DNA of 22,087 bases from an uncultured Dialister sp. Lineage in GTDB: Bacteria > Bacillota > Negativicutes > Veillonellales > Dialisteraceae. A program made the translations under genes and the position numbers. Shown piece after piece: positions 1 to 7,514 of the stretch; position 1 is the first letter of the stretch, and each line of letters begins with the position of its first letter. The stretch lies in contig CAKPUX010000033.1 of NCBI GenBank assembly GCA_934193095.1, forward strand, positions 1 through 22,087. The letters run 5' to 3'. The notes beneath the pieces were generated by a model, which was not told where the DNA came from, did not search any database, and saw nothing but the letters and a program-made list of their open reading frames with translations.

Positions 1-772
1 TTTCTGTCGCAGCAGCAATGTTGTCGATCGGCATGTTCAGTTTGAGCAGATTCATGATCACTGTTCTACCTTTTTTCTCCATACCGATTTCGATCCCTTC
101 CTGCATGCCTTCGGTTTTATATTTTTGGAGTTCCATCAAAAGTGTCATATATTCTCGCCTCATTTCTTTATGTTCTTTGATCCGGATCACTTCTTCGTTG
201 ATTTCTTTCGTCAATGCACCCTCTGCTGCTTTCCCGTCCACATAGCGCAGGAAGGCTGCTATATCCGGGTCAAGGGTATCACTTTCGCCTTTCGCGTTCA
301 GGAAGATCTTTGTCGAAAGATCCCCCAGCTCCAGACCTTCCTTTTCGATGCAGCGATGGCGGAAGGTATACATGGGGAGATTTTCACCGAAGGGGTCGAA
401 GGTACAGATGAAGATGATGAAGGACTCTTTCAGCTCTGTATAGTACTGCCCTTTTTTCAGCTCGTCCATATCGATCATGCCTTGATAGTAGCGGGTCCGC
501 TTGGGGAGTTCCCCTTCGCTGCCATTCGTACATTGCATCTCGATGTCATAGACATGGCCGTTTTCATCGTGCACATAGACGTCCAGACGGATGCTTTTGC
601 TGTCGTAGCGGTTGTCTATGGATTTTTCGCCTTCTGGAAATGTGATCTTTTCGATCCGGATGCCCAAAATCTTCTCGATCAGGTATTTGCAGATCCGCTG
701 GTTCTGCATGACTTTCTGGAAAAGAAAATTATCCTGGATGGTCAGCTCTTCCCATTGTTTGAATCGTCCCAT
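1..772 (-). CDS. Rpn-family PD-(D/E)XK nuclease / putative transposase, 3' end cut by window edge
   Basis: This frame is open from the ATG at 772 to the left edge, giving about 257 residues. The start is supported by an AAAGGCGG ribosome binding site a few bases upstream. The N-terminus has the family pattern QDNFLFQKVM (residues 13-22). The predicted nuclease core has D64 in IRLDVYV, followed by E78 and Q80 in DIEMQ, the D...ExQ variant of PD-(D/E)XK typical of Rpn/PDDEXK transposase-like proteins. The charged C-terminal part (KEMRREYM onwards, then EGMQEGIEIG) resembles the helical tail of this family. Rpn proteins are DNA endonucleases that promote RecA-independent recombination in E. coli; the exact role here is unknown. 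It is separated from ribH by that gene's terminator and is probably a single-gene unit. A weak TACAAT -10 lies at 802-797. The family call is firm; activity is inferred. Confidence 0.85.
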   Translation of the reverse strand, partial: MGRFKQWEELTIQDNFLFQKVMQNQRICKYLIEKILGIRIEKITFPEGEKSIDNRYDSKSIRLDVYVHDENGHVYDIEMQCTNGSEGELPKRTRYYQGMIDMDELKKGQYYTELKESFIIFICTFDPFGENLPMYTFRHRCIEKEGLELGDLSTKIFLNAKGESDTLDPDIAAFLRYVDGKAAEGALTKEINEEVIRIKEHKEMRREYMTLLMELQKYKTEGMQEGIEIGMEKKGRTVIMNLLKLNMPIDNIAAATE

Positions 773-902
773 GGCATCACCGCCTTTCTACCTGTATTGT
801 AACAAAAAATAGAGAAAAAGCGAAGAGAAATTCCGCAATATACCAGCAGAAAAGAAACATTCTCTCATCATATTTTGTATCTGTATGAGGGAAACAGGCA
901 AT

Positions 903-943
903 AAAAAAGCAGTCTGCCGATGAAAACCGACAGGCTGCTTTTC
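903..943 (-). terminator. Intrinsic terminator after ribH
   Basis: Read on the minus strand, AAAAGCAG...CTGCTTTT forms a stem of about 15 pairs, with one mismatch and one G-T wobble, around a short loop. It is followed by a T-run (TTTTTTATT). It lies just after the ribH stop and closes the riboflavin operon. Confidence 0.85.
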
Positions 944-951
944 TATGATTT

Positions 952-1419
952 TTATTTTTCCAGCTTTTTGAAAAGGCTCGCCATTTCGAGTGCATCCATC
1001 GCACATTCGAAGCCTTTGTTGCCGGATTTGAGGCCGGCGCGGTTGATGGCCTGCTCGATGGTATCCGTGGTGAGGACACCGTAGAGGACGGGGATACCGC
1101 TGGAGAGGGAGGCCATAGCGACGCCTTTCGTGACTTCGGTCGCTACGTGCTCGTAGTGATCGGTCTCGCCGCGGATGACAGCGCCAAGGCAGATGACGGC
1201 ATCATATTTCCCGCTTTCTGCCATTTTCTTCGCTGCGAGCGGGATCTCGAAGGCACCCGGCACCCAGGCGAGATCGACTTTGTCCATATCGACGCCGTGA
1301 CGGGCAAGACCATCGGCTGCGCCGTCGATGAGTTTGGAAACGATGACTTCATTGAAACGGGAAGCGATAATGCCGACGCGGATGTCGCTTTCATTAAAAA
1401 GTCCGGAAATGATATTCAT
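952..1419 (-). CDS. ribH: 6,7-dimethyl-8-ribityllumazine synthase
   Basis: RibH condenses 5-amino-6-ribitylamino-uracil with 3,4-dihydroxy-2-butanone 4-phosphate to give lumazine, the penultimate step of riboflavin synthesis; family members form cytosolic 5-mers or 60-mer capsids. The 155-residue length is usual. Recognisable motifs are RFN (21-23, stacking Phe22), GAFEIP (55-60), ICLGAVIRGETDHYEHV (76-92) with the catalytic His at 88, and GVLTTDT (114-120) with Arg127 following. I chose the ATG at 1419, not the longer frame, because AAAGGAGA sits 7 bases upstream and the protein then begins at the normal family N-terminus. It is the last gene of the rib operon but is separated from ribBA by about 330 bp of repeats, so its transcription may depend on read-through or on an unseen promoter. 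Confidence 0.96.
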   Translation of the reverse strand: MNIISGLFNESDIRVGIIASRFNEVIVSKLIDGAADGLARHGVDMDKVDLAWVPGAFEIPLAAKKMAESGKYDAVICLGAVIRGETDHYEHVATEVTKGVAMASLSSGIPVLYGVLTTDTIEQAINRAGLKSGNKGFECAMDALEMASLFKKLEK

Positions 1420-1747
<328 letters not shown>

Positions 1748-2977
1748 CTATGCCTTCGGTTCTACGATGTCCTGGTCGAGCTTCAGCATGTGGCCCATTT
1801 TTTCCTGCTTGGTCTTGAGGTAGAATTCGTCTTCTCTGGTGGGCGCGATCTCGATGGGGACGCGCTCGGTGATGGTGATGCCGTACTCACTGACGTCGTC
1901 GATCTTCTGCGGGTTATTGGTCAGGAGGCGGATGTGGACTGCACCTAGATTTCTAAGGATCTGCGCTCCAGTCATGTACTCGCGAAGGTCGGCAGCGAAG
2001 CCGAGCTTGAGATTCGCTTCGACAGTGTCATAGCCTTCGTCCTGCAGGGCATAGGCGCGGATCTTATTGATGAGGCCGATGCCGCGGCCTTCCTGACGCA
2101 GGTAGACGAGGACGCCGCGGCCTTCCTTGGCGATCTGGCGCATGGCTGCGGAAAGCTGCTGTCCGCAGTCGCAGCGCAGCGATCCGAAGCAGTCACCAGT
2201 GAGACATTCCGAGTGGATGCGGCAGAGGACGGGAGATCCGTCATCGACCTTGCCCATGGTGAGAGCGACGTGGTGCTCGCCATTCATGCGGTTCACGAAG
2301 CCGTAGATCTCAAAGTCGCCGTACTTGGTCGGGAGTTTTGCGGCGGTGATGCGCTCGACGAAGATCTCATGCTTTTTCCTGTATTCGATGAGCTCCTGAA
2401 TGTTGCCGATCTTGAGGCCTTTTTCCTTCGCAAGGCGGAAGAGGTCTTCACGGCGGGCCATGGTGCCGTCTTCATTCATGATCTCACAGCACAGGCCGGC
2501 GGGCTTGAGCCCCGCAAGGCGGGCGAGGTCGACGGTCGCTTCAGTATGACCCTGCCGTTCGAGGACGCCCCATCGGCGAGCTTTCAGCGGGAAGAGATGT
2601 CCCGGGCGGCGGAAATCTTCCGGCTTCGCGCCGTCTTTGATGGCTTCCAAGGCTGTCATGGAGCGGGCGGCGGCAGAGACGCCGGTACCGGAGTCCTTGT
2701 AATCAATGGACTCGAGGAAGGCGGTCTGGTGATTGTCTGTATTGTGACGGATCATCGGTCCGAGGTACAGGGATTCTGCGATCTCCTCGGACATCGGCAT
2801 GCAGATGACGCCTTTCGCTTCGGACGCCATGCGATTCACATTCTCAGGCGTGGCGAATTCTGCGGCGCAGATGTAGTCGCCTTCATTTTCGCGGGACTCT
2901 GCGTCCTGCATGATGACGATGTGTCCCTGCCTGATCTCTTCTAAAATATCTTCAATCGGGTCAAATTTAAATTCCAT
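1748..2977 (-). CDS. ribBA: Bifunctional 3,4-dihydroxy-2-butanone 4-phosphate synthase / GTP cyclohydrolase II
   Basis: This 409-residue protein supplies both precursors of riboflavin. Residues 1 to about 200 are the DHBP synthase domain, which converts ribulose 5-phosphate: DAESRENEGD (25-34) carries the acidic metal ligands, with RRPGHLFPL (123-131) and GHTEATVDL (143-151). Residues 205-409 are GTP cyclohydrolase II: HSECLTGD (256-263), the zinc ligands Cys258, Cys269 and Cys271, then YLRQEGRGIGL (292-302). The ATG at 2977 is preferred because GGAGG lies 5 bases upstream; it overlaps the end of ribE by 11 bp, suggesting translational coupling. One oddity is that the loop usually reading TTGISAxDR is GTGVSAAAR (97-105), a small deviation whose effect I cannot judge. 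It is the third gene of the riboswitch-controlled operon. Confidence 0.96.
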   Translation of the reverse strand: MEFKFDPIEDILEEIRQGHIVIMQDAESRENEGDYICAAEFATPENVNRMASEAKGVICMPMSEEIAESLYLGPMIRHNTDNHQTAFLESIDYKDSGTGVSAAARSMTALEAIKDGAKPEDFRRPGHLFPLKARRWGVLERQGHTEATVDLARLAGLKPAGLCCEIMNEDGTMARREDLFRLAKEKGLKIGNIQELIEYRKKHEIFVERITAAKLPTKYGDFEIYGFVNRMNGEHHVALTMGKVDDGSPVLCRIHSECLTGDCFGSLRCDCGQQLSAAMRQIAKEGRGVLVYLRQEGRGIGLINKIRAYALQDEGYDTVEANLKLGFAADLREYMTGAQILRNLGAVHIRLLTNNPQKIDDVSEYGITITERVPIEIAPTREDEFYLKTKQEKMGHMLKLDQDIVEPKA

Positions 2978-3617
2978 AGTTTCCTCCAGAAAGTGTCTCA
3001 AGCATACCCATGGTGAGACCTTCTTCCGTGTCCTTTTTCATGAGCTGCTCCACATATTTTCCCAAGTAGTCGCACTCGACATTCACCGGGTCTCCCGGGT
3101 GCTTCCCGAGAAGGATGGTCTTCTCCCCCGTATGTGGGATGAGGGAGATCGTGAAGCGGTCTGCTTCGCGCCTTGCGACCGTGAGGCTCACGCCGTCGAT
3201 AGCGACAGAGCCTTTTTCTATGATGTATTTCATCCATTTCTTTTCAATGGAAATCGTGATATTCACCGCGTTTCCGTCCTTGATGAAGGAGATCAGGCGT
3301 CCCGTGGTATCGACATGGCCGAGCACGATGTGACCGCCCAAGCGATCCGAGAGACGGAGCGCACGCTCGAGATTCAGGGGCGAACCGATGCGCACCATGG
3401 AAAACGACGTGCGCGAAAGTGTCTCCGGCGTGACGTCGCAATCGAAAGAGTGCGTATCCATCCGCGTCACGGTGAGGCAGGTACCGTTCACCGCGATGCT
3501 GTCGCCGAGCTTCGTCCCTTCGAGGACTTTTTCACAAGAAATGGTGAGCGTGCAGGAAGACGCTGTGGGCTTCATCCCGCGAAGCATCCCGATTTCCTCT
3601 ACGATCCCTGTGAACAT
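2967..3617 (-). CDS. ribE: Riboflavin synthase alpha chain
   Basis: The enzyme dismutates two molecules of 6,7-dimethyl-8-ribityllumazine to riboflavin and the RibH substrate. It is 216 residues long, the normal size, and consists of two lumazine-binding repeats. The first begins MFTGIVEEIG and contains SIAVNGTCLTV; the second, after GGHIVLGHVDTTGRL, contains SVAIDGVSLTV. The first-repeat N-terminus MFTGIVEE is family-diagnostic and fixes the ATG start at 3617. The start lies inside the last codons of ribD (19-bp overlap), and the ribosome binding site GAGGAAG is within ribD. The 3' end in turn carries the ribBA ribosome binding site. The three genes are therefore likely co-translated. The alternative name in enteric bacteria is ribC. 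Confidence 0.96.
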   Translation of the reverse strand: MFTGIVEEIGMLRGMKPTASSCTLTISCEKVLEGTKLGDSIAVNGTCLTVTRMDTHSFDCDVTPETLSRTSFSMVRIGSPLNLERALRLSDRLGGHIVLGHVDTTGRLISFIKDGNAVNITISIEKKWMKYIIEKGSVAIDGVSLTVARREADRFTISLIPHTGEKTILLGKHPGDPVNVECDYLGKYVEQLMKKDTEEGLTMGMLETLSGGNYGI

Positions 3618-4792
3618 GGCTCTTCCTCTCTCTTCAGCAGGTCGACGTCCTTCGGGCGCGCGGACTCTGCCTTTTCTTCTTTGGCTTCTTTTTCTACATA
3701 CGCCTCGATGACGAGATCCTTCCCCGTCATCTGCGTTTGGATGTCCCGAAGACGGATGGCCTTCGGGATGGTCGGTGCGCCCTCGCCGCCGATGAGCCCG
3801 GGCGCAGAGACGCCGCCGATGATCATCGGCGCGGTATAGATGCGTACCTTGTCGACGATACCGGCCTCAAAGGCAGACGCAGCGAGCGTCGCGCCGCCCT
3901 CTAAGAGGATGCTGTCGATGCCTTTCAGGGCGAGCCCCGTCATGGCAGCCTCGAGATCGACTTCGCCTTTCTCTTCGCTGTCCGTCATGATGATATCGAC
4001 GCCCATATCCGAGAGCGCTTTGCGCTTTCCCTCATCGGAGGCCGTCGTGGTGAGGATGATATTCTCCCCCTCTTCCTGAAATACCTTCGCTTTGAGCGGC
4101 ACCGAAAGATGCCCATCCACGATGATACGCACGGGGTCGATCATACCCTCTGTGCGGGCAGTGAGCTGCGGGTTGTCCGCAAGGATCGTCCCCGCGCCGA
4201 CCATGATGCCCTTGTAGCAGCCGCGCAGGACATGTACTTCTTCCCGCGAGTCTTCACAGGAAATCCACTGGGAGTCCCCCGTGTGGCAAGCCGTCTTGCC
4301 ATCCAGAGACATCGCAGCCTTGTAGAGGACGAAGGGCTTATGCTGGGTGATGTATTTCAGGAAGACTTCATTCAGCTTCTTCGCTTCTTCTTCCATGATA
4401 CCGACCGTCACGAAAATCCCCGCTTCCTTCAGCTTGCGGATCCCCTTGCCGGCAACGAGAGGATTCGGATCCTCCATCGCGACGACCACGCGGTCGACGC
4501 CTTTTTCTACCACGAGGTCAGCGCACGGCGGCGTCTTCCCATAGTGCGAACATGGCTCGAGCGTCACATAGAGCGTCGCCCCCTTCGGATCTTCTGTCGC
4601 GTGAGCGAAGCAGTTCACTTCCGCATGCGGTCCGCCATATACTTCATGCCAGCCTTCTCCGATGATGCGGCCATCTTTCACAAGCACCGCCCCGACCATC
4701 GGATTCGGACGGGTATGTCCCATGCCGCGCACCGCTAGCTCCAGCGCACGGCTCATGAATTTTCTGTCTTCATCGATACGCAAAAAATCCAC
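3599..4792 (-). CDS. ribD: Bifunctional diaminohydroxyphosphoribosylaminopyrimidine deaminase / uracil reductase
   Basis: RibD carries out the second and third steps of riboflavin synthesis, deamination then NADPH-dependent reduction. The N-terminal deaminase (about 1-145) has the zinc site H56-A-E58, Cys81 in PCSHYGKTPPC, and Cys90, with TRPNPMVGAV (27-36) before it. The reductase domain (about 150-365) has AAMSLDGKTA (159-168), GAGTILADNPQLTAR (199-213) and LLEGGATLAA (296-305). The length, 397, is slightly over the usual 360-370 because of a charged C-terminal tail that overlaps ribE. The start is either GTG at 4792 or TTG at 4783. A possible sequestering hairpin covers the GTG and the AAGGAAGG ribosome binding site, and the TTG lies just outside it with comfortable spacing. 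First gene of the operon, directly behind the FMN riboswitch. Confidence 0.95.
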   Translation of the reverse strand: MDFLRIDEDRKFMSRALELAVRGMGHTRPNPMVGAVLVKDGRIIGEGWHEVYGGPHAEVNCFAHATEDPKGATLYVTLEPCSHYGKTPPCADLVVEKGVDRVVVAMEDPNPLVAGKGIRKLKEAGIFVTVGIMEEEAKKLNEVFLKYITQHKPFVLYKAAMSLDGKTACHTGDSQWISCEDSREEVHVLRGCYKGIMVGAGTILADNPQLTARTEGMIDPVRIIVDGHLSVPLKAKVFQEEGENIILTTTASDEGKRKALSDMGVDIIMTDSEEKGEVDLEAAMTGLALKGIDSILLEGGATLAASAFEAGIVDKVRIYTAPMIIGGVSAPGLIGGEGAPTIPKAIRLRDIQTQMTGKDLVIEAYVEKEAKEEKAESARPKDVDLLKREEEPCSQGS

Positions 4793-4833
4793 CTTCCTTT
4801 CCTTCAGGGAGGTGGACAGCCAAAAAGTCTACC
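4789..4833 (-). promoter_or_regulatory. Expression platform of the ribD riboswitch: possible start-site sequestor and anti-sequestor
   Basis: In the minus-strand RNA, CCACCT (4815-4810) can pair with AGGTGG (4794-4789), continued after one mismatch by three more pairs. This encloses the ribosome binding site and the GTG start of ribD. The competing pairing is GGTAGAC (4833-4827) with GTCCACC (4817-4811), one mismatch, which would free the start. This is the layout expected of a translational FMN riboswitch. No strong T-run terminator is seen here. The pairing was found by eye and not folded by program. Confidence 0.55.
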
Positions 4834-4834
4834 A

Positions 4835-4960
4835 CTCTTCTTTCATCCGGACTCTAACCGTCGGCTCTGGGTTCTCACCAGATCTACTGCAGGACATCTG
4901 CAGCTCGTGGGCTCAGAAGATCTTTACCACCGGTGGGGAATTCCGCCCCGCCCTGAAGAG
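4835..4960 (-). ncRNA. FMN riboswitch (RFN element)
   Basis: The minus strand carries the conserved RFN blocks in order: CTCTTCAGGGCGGGG at the 5' end, GGAATTCCCCACCGGTGGTA, GAGCCCACGAGC, GATCTGGTGAGAACCC, AGAGCCGACGGTTAGAGT, and CCGGATGAAAGAAGAG. P1 is formed by CTCTTC (4960-4955) with GAAGAG (4840-4835). These blocks match the known aptamer closely, including the AGAGCCGACGGT and GTCCGGATG cores. The element binds FMN and lowers expression of riboflavin genes. It sits between the promoter at 4984 and ribD, so it should control the whole ribD-E-BA(-H) unit. Confidence 0.95.
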
Positions 4961-4978
4961 ATATATTTCTACGTTTCT

Positions 4979-4987
4979 ATTATAACA
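4979..4987 (-). promoter_or_regulatory. Extended -10 promoter of the rib operon
   Basis: On the minus strand TGTTATAAT (4987-4979) is a perfect TATAAT with an upstream TG extension. No good -35 is visible 17 bases upstream, consistent with an extended -10 promoter. Transcription would begin about 10 bases before the riboswitch aptamer. Confidence 0.75.
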
Positions 4988-5006
4988 GATTACGCAAGAG
5001 GGATGC

Positions 5007-5070
5007 GTGGCTAGCGGCTGTTGACTAGGGACTGGTGACTGGTGACTAGTGGCTAGGGACTAGGGATGAG
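5007..5070 (+). repeat. Heptamer array (TAGTGAC-like), left boundary of the repeat block
   Basis: About nine units of a 7-bp period (variants of TAGTGAC, TAGGGAC, TGGTGAC) run from 5007 to 5070. The array faces the inverted copy at 6275-6350, and together they bracket a 1.2-kb block that contains no credible gene. Confidence 0.8.
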
Positions 5071-5088
5071 AAAGGAGAATACCGCTTT

Positions 5089-5310
5089 CCCCATATCGTC
5101 ATTTCGAGCGAAAGCGAGAAATCTTTTCCGTTCGCGGTCAAGCCAAGGATGCGAGAACAACGGATAACGGGAAACGCCATGCTCCATATGAACTGGACAC
5201 TACGGTGTTTCATACAGACAGATTCACACAGGAAAAAAGAAACCCGTAGCCGAAAAAGATCCCTCGGCTCCGCTCGGGATGACGATACGGGAAAACGGAC
5301 TCTCTCACAT
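5089..5310 (+). repeat. Long direct repeat, copy A (about 222 bp)
   Basis: This segment, from CCCCATATCGTCATTTCGAG to CTCTCACAT, recurs at 6042-6262 with scattered substitutions and a 1-bp length difference. It contains the inverted motif TTTCGAGCGAAAGCGAGAAA near its start and a GATCCCTCGGCTCCGCTCGG motif near its end. Both are typical of dispersed non-coding intergenic repeats. A diverged partial copy of the start is found in inverse orientation at about 9788-9834. Short open frames across it are not conserved in phase between the copies. Confidence 0.85.
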
Positions 5311-5400
5311 TTCCTTTCATACCGCTGCGGAGCCAACCTCCGCCCCTTCGGGGCACCTCCTTCCAAGGGAAGGAGGTAGAATACACACTATCCCCCGAAC

Positions 5401-5667
5401 CATAGCCTTCCCCGCATGGGGAAGGTGGCGAGCGTAGCGAGCCGGATAGGGTTCTAGCGGGATGAAAACGCGAGAGAATGAGCATCTCAAGCCGGCGATT
5501 TACGAGAGTACCCGAGCGCCGCTCACCTCACATTCCCTTTCATTCCTTCCCGTAGAAGGCTGCCCCTGCGGGGCAGATCTATCCTCCGCCTTCGGCGCGC
5601 CCCTTCTTCAAGGGGCTGCTCAGTGGTCATGCAAAAGCGCGGTATACGAGAATACCGCTTCCCTCAC
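5401..5667 (+). repeat. Tandem repeat unit 1 (267 bp)
   Basis: The unit begins CATAGCCTTCCCCGCATGGG and contains several self-complementary arms: CTGCCCCTGCGGGGCAG, CGCCTTCGGCG and CCCCTTCTTCAAGGGG. It is followed directly by a near-identical second unit. A diverged version of the hairpin part (CCCCTTCGGGG) lies at 5311-5400. I see no ribosome binding site with a coherent protein in either strand. Confidence 0.85.
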
Positions 5668-5935
5668 CATAGCCTTCCCCGCATGGAGAAGGTGGCAAGC
5701 GTAGCAAGCCGGATAGGGTTCTAGCGGGATGAAAGCGAGAGAGAAAAACCTTCTCAAGCCGGCGATTTACGAGAGTACCCGAGCGCCGCTCACCTCACAT
5801 TTCCTTTCATCTCTTCCCGTAGAAGGCTGCCCCTGCGGGGCAGATCTATCCTCCGCCTTCGGCGCGCCCCTTCTTCAAGGGGCTGCTCAGCAGTCATGCA
5901 AAAGCGCGACATCCGAGAATACCGCTTCTCCGCAC
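5668..5935 (+). repeat. Tandem repeat unit 2 (268 bp)
   Basis: This is the second head-to-tail copy of the 5401-5667 unit. The central part, from CTCAAGCCGGCGATTTACG through the AAGGGGCTGCTCAG arm, is almost unchanged, while the edges differ more. The conserved centre suggests recent duplication or selection on the RNA/DNA arms. Confidence 0.85.
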
Positions 5936-6030
5936 CATAGCCTTCCCCGCATGGGGAAGGTGGCGAGCATAGCGAGCCGGATAGGGTTCTAGCGGGATGA
6001 AAACGCGAGAGAATGAGCGTCTCAAACAAA
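5936..6030 (+). repeat. Tandem repeat unit 3, truncated
   Basis: The first about 95 bp of the unit recur a third time (CATAGCCTTCCCCGCATGGG to GAATGAGCGTCTCAA). They then break off into the second copy of the 222-bp direct repeat. The junction is near 6030-6042. Confidence 0.8.
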
Positions 6031-6041
6031 AATAACGTTTT

Positions 6042-6262
6042 CCCCATATCGTCATTTCGAGCGAAAGCGAGAAATCTTTTCGTTCGCGGTCAAGCCAAGG
6101 ATGCGAGGAGAACACATAACGGGAAACGCCATGCTCCATACGAACTGGAAACTACAGTGTTTCATGCAGACAGATTCACGCAGGAAAGAAGAAACCCGCA
6201 GCCGAAAAAGATCCCTCGGCTCCGCTTTCGATGACGATACGGGAAAACGGGCTATCTCACAT
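6042..6262 (+). repeat. Long direct repeat, copy B (about 221 bp)
   Basis: This copy matches 5089-5310 along its full length. The two copies enclose the tandem 268-bp units, so the block has the order A, (diverged unit), unit 1, unit 2, partial unit 3, A. Recombination between the copies could delete or amplify the interior. Confidence 0.85.
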
Positions 6263-6274
6263 GTGAGAAAACGA

Positions 6275-6350
6275 CCTAATCCCTAGTCCCTAATCCCCAG
6301 CTACCAGTTACTAGTCACCAGTCACCAGCTACCAGTCCACCAGTCACGAA
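6275..6350 (-). repeat. Heptamer array, inverted right boundary of the repeat block
   Basis: On the plus strand this reads as CCTAATCCCTAGTCCC followed by CCAGTCAC/TAGTCAC units of 7-bp period. It is the reverse complement of the array type at 5007-5070. It ends about 15 bp before the promoter of the downstream membrane protein gene. Confidence 0.8.
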
Positions 6351-6364
6351 TCCCCCAACCTCCC

Positions 6365-6393
6365 TTGCGTAAAACCCGCGCACCATATATACT
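6365..6393 (+). promoter_or_regulatory. Promoter of the membrane protein gene
   Basis: TTGCGT (6365-6370) and TATACT (6388-6393) are separated by exactly 17 bp. The predicted start of transcription is about 30 bp before the AAGGAG ribosome binding site at 6419-6424. Confidence 0.75.
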
Positions 6394-6433
6394 AGAAAAG
6401 ATAATTCTATTTTTTATTAAGGAGATGGATGTT

Positions 6434-7399
6434 TTGAATTTTGTTGACGCCGTAGTGGCCTTTCTGAACATTGGCATTTTCAGCACGCTGATCTGCCGCT
6501 TTACCGGAGCGAATATGGCAATGCTCGTTTTCTGTGCACTGCTCTACATGGGGAGTGAACCGATGGAAACGGTGGGCATCATGCTGACGTACCTGGTCTT
6601 CATGCGCCTCACCATTTACACCCAGAAGCGCAAGCTGAATTTCAAGAAGCTGCAGGTTTTCAAAGGGATGCGAGTCTTTGTCCCCGTCCTTCTGATCGTG
6701 ATCTCTCTTTTCCTGTATCCATTCGCAGCACTGGCGATCTTCCTCCTGCTCTTCATGGTGGAAATCCTCGCACAGATCAAGGCGGAAATCCCGGAAGACA
6801 GACAGCTTTCGAAGGGAGAACTCACCAAGTACATCGTGATCGGTTCTCTCCTGACCACCGTCTCTATGATTGCCGTGAAATTCATCCCCGCTTCCTGGTA
6901 CTATGCACTGGGCGGCGCTGTCGGTCTTTTCCTCTGTGCCTTCGTATGGTGGCTGGGTCAGGATCGTGACAGACTTTCCGGTATCTGGGATACAGTCATC
7001 CTGCTCTCCTTCATCCCGCTCGGCCTCTTCGGCTTCGATATGGCAGACTGGATGGATGATATGCGCCGCAGCGTGAACCCGACCCGCATCGCATACAATC
7101 TGCCTTTCATTTTCCTGCCGGTCTTCTATGTCGGCTTCCTGATGGCGAATATCCTCTTCGGTGTCTTCTCCCTCTCCGGCATGTGCATCACCTTCTTCGG
7201 CGCACTCGGTCTGCGTCTCTTCGGCTACTATGAAATGTCCGGCAAGGGCAAGGCGAGCCTCATCGCGATCGGCTTCACCGTCCTCGGCCTCTTCCTCCTC
7301 TTCCTCACCGCACCGGAGCCTGTCGGTGTCTCCAAGTACGTGGACGCTTTCCTGCCGACCAATTACTATGGCTTCAAGGGCATCCTGAATATGTTCTGA
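6434..7399 (+). CDS. Unrecognised polytopic membrane protein
   Basis: I do not recognise this protein. From the TTG at 6434 it is 321 residues and very hydrophobic, with about nine or ten membrane-spanning stretches. Visible ones include AVVAFLNIGIFSTLICRF near the N-terminus, VFVPVLLIVISLFLYPFAAL, YIVIGSLLTTVSMIAVKF, YALGGAVGLFLCAFVWWL, DTVILLSFIPLGLFGF and IAIGFTVLGLFLLFL. Charged loops include KRKLNFKKLQVFKG and GQDRDRLSG. An ATG at 6425 directly abuts the AAGGAG ribosome binding site (6419-6424), too close to be used. The in-frame TTG at 6434 has 9-base spacing and is preferred. It has its own TTGCGT-17-TATACT promoter and is followed by a strong hairpin terminator, so it is a monocistronic unit. 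Transporter, sensor or envelope roles are all possible. Confidence 0.85.
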   Translation: MNFVDAVVAFLNIGIFSTLICRFTGANMAMLVFCALLYMGSEPMETVGIMLTYLVFMRLTIYTQKRKLNFKKLQVFKGMRVFVPVLLIVISLFLYPFAALAIFLLLFMVEILAQIKAEIPEDRQLSKGELTKYIVIGSLLTTVSMIAVKFIPASWYYALGGAVGLFLCAFVWWLGQDRDRLSGIWDTVILLSFIPLGLFGFDMADWMDDMRRSVNPTRIAYNLPFIFLPVFYVGFLMANILFGVFSLSGMCITFFGALGLRLFGYYEMSGKGKASLIAIGFTVLGLFLLFLTAPEPVGVSKYVDAFLPTNYYGFKGILNMF

Positions 7400-7413
7400 G
7401 GATGGTGACGTTT

Positions 7414-7467
7414 TAGTAGCTAGTGACTAGTGACTAGTAGCTAGGGATGAGTAGCTAGGGATTAGGA
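7414..7467 (+). repeat. Heptamer array directly after the membrane protein gene
   Basis: Units such as TAGTGAC, TAGTAGC and TAGGGAT repeat with a period near 7 bp, starting 14 bp after the TGA stop. Orientation relative to the preceding gene is the same as for the arrays after ribBA, rodA and the radical SAM gene. The remainder of the 7400-7717 gap holds two terminators and the opposing array at 7666-7712. Confidence 0.75.
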
Positions 7468-7514
7468 AGTTTGCCTCACATTTCCCGCTACTCCGCTATA
7501 CCCGATCCCAAAAG

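Noticed and set aside
125..802. Plus-strand open frame of 225 codons opposite the Rpn gene
   Set aside because: It has no ribosome binding site and no family resemblance; the minus strand here encodes a recognisable PD-(D/E)XK protein.
5401..6030. Possible CRISPR array or insertion sequence in the tandem repeat units
   Set aside because: Units are 268 bp head to tail without spacers, and there is no transposase or cas gene nearby.
5046..6286. Several 60-106 codon frames on both strands of the repeat block
   Set aside because: They arise from GC-rich repeat sequence, lack convincing ribosome binding sites and recur only because the DNA is repeated; the proteins are low-complexity and unlike any family I know.
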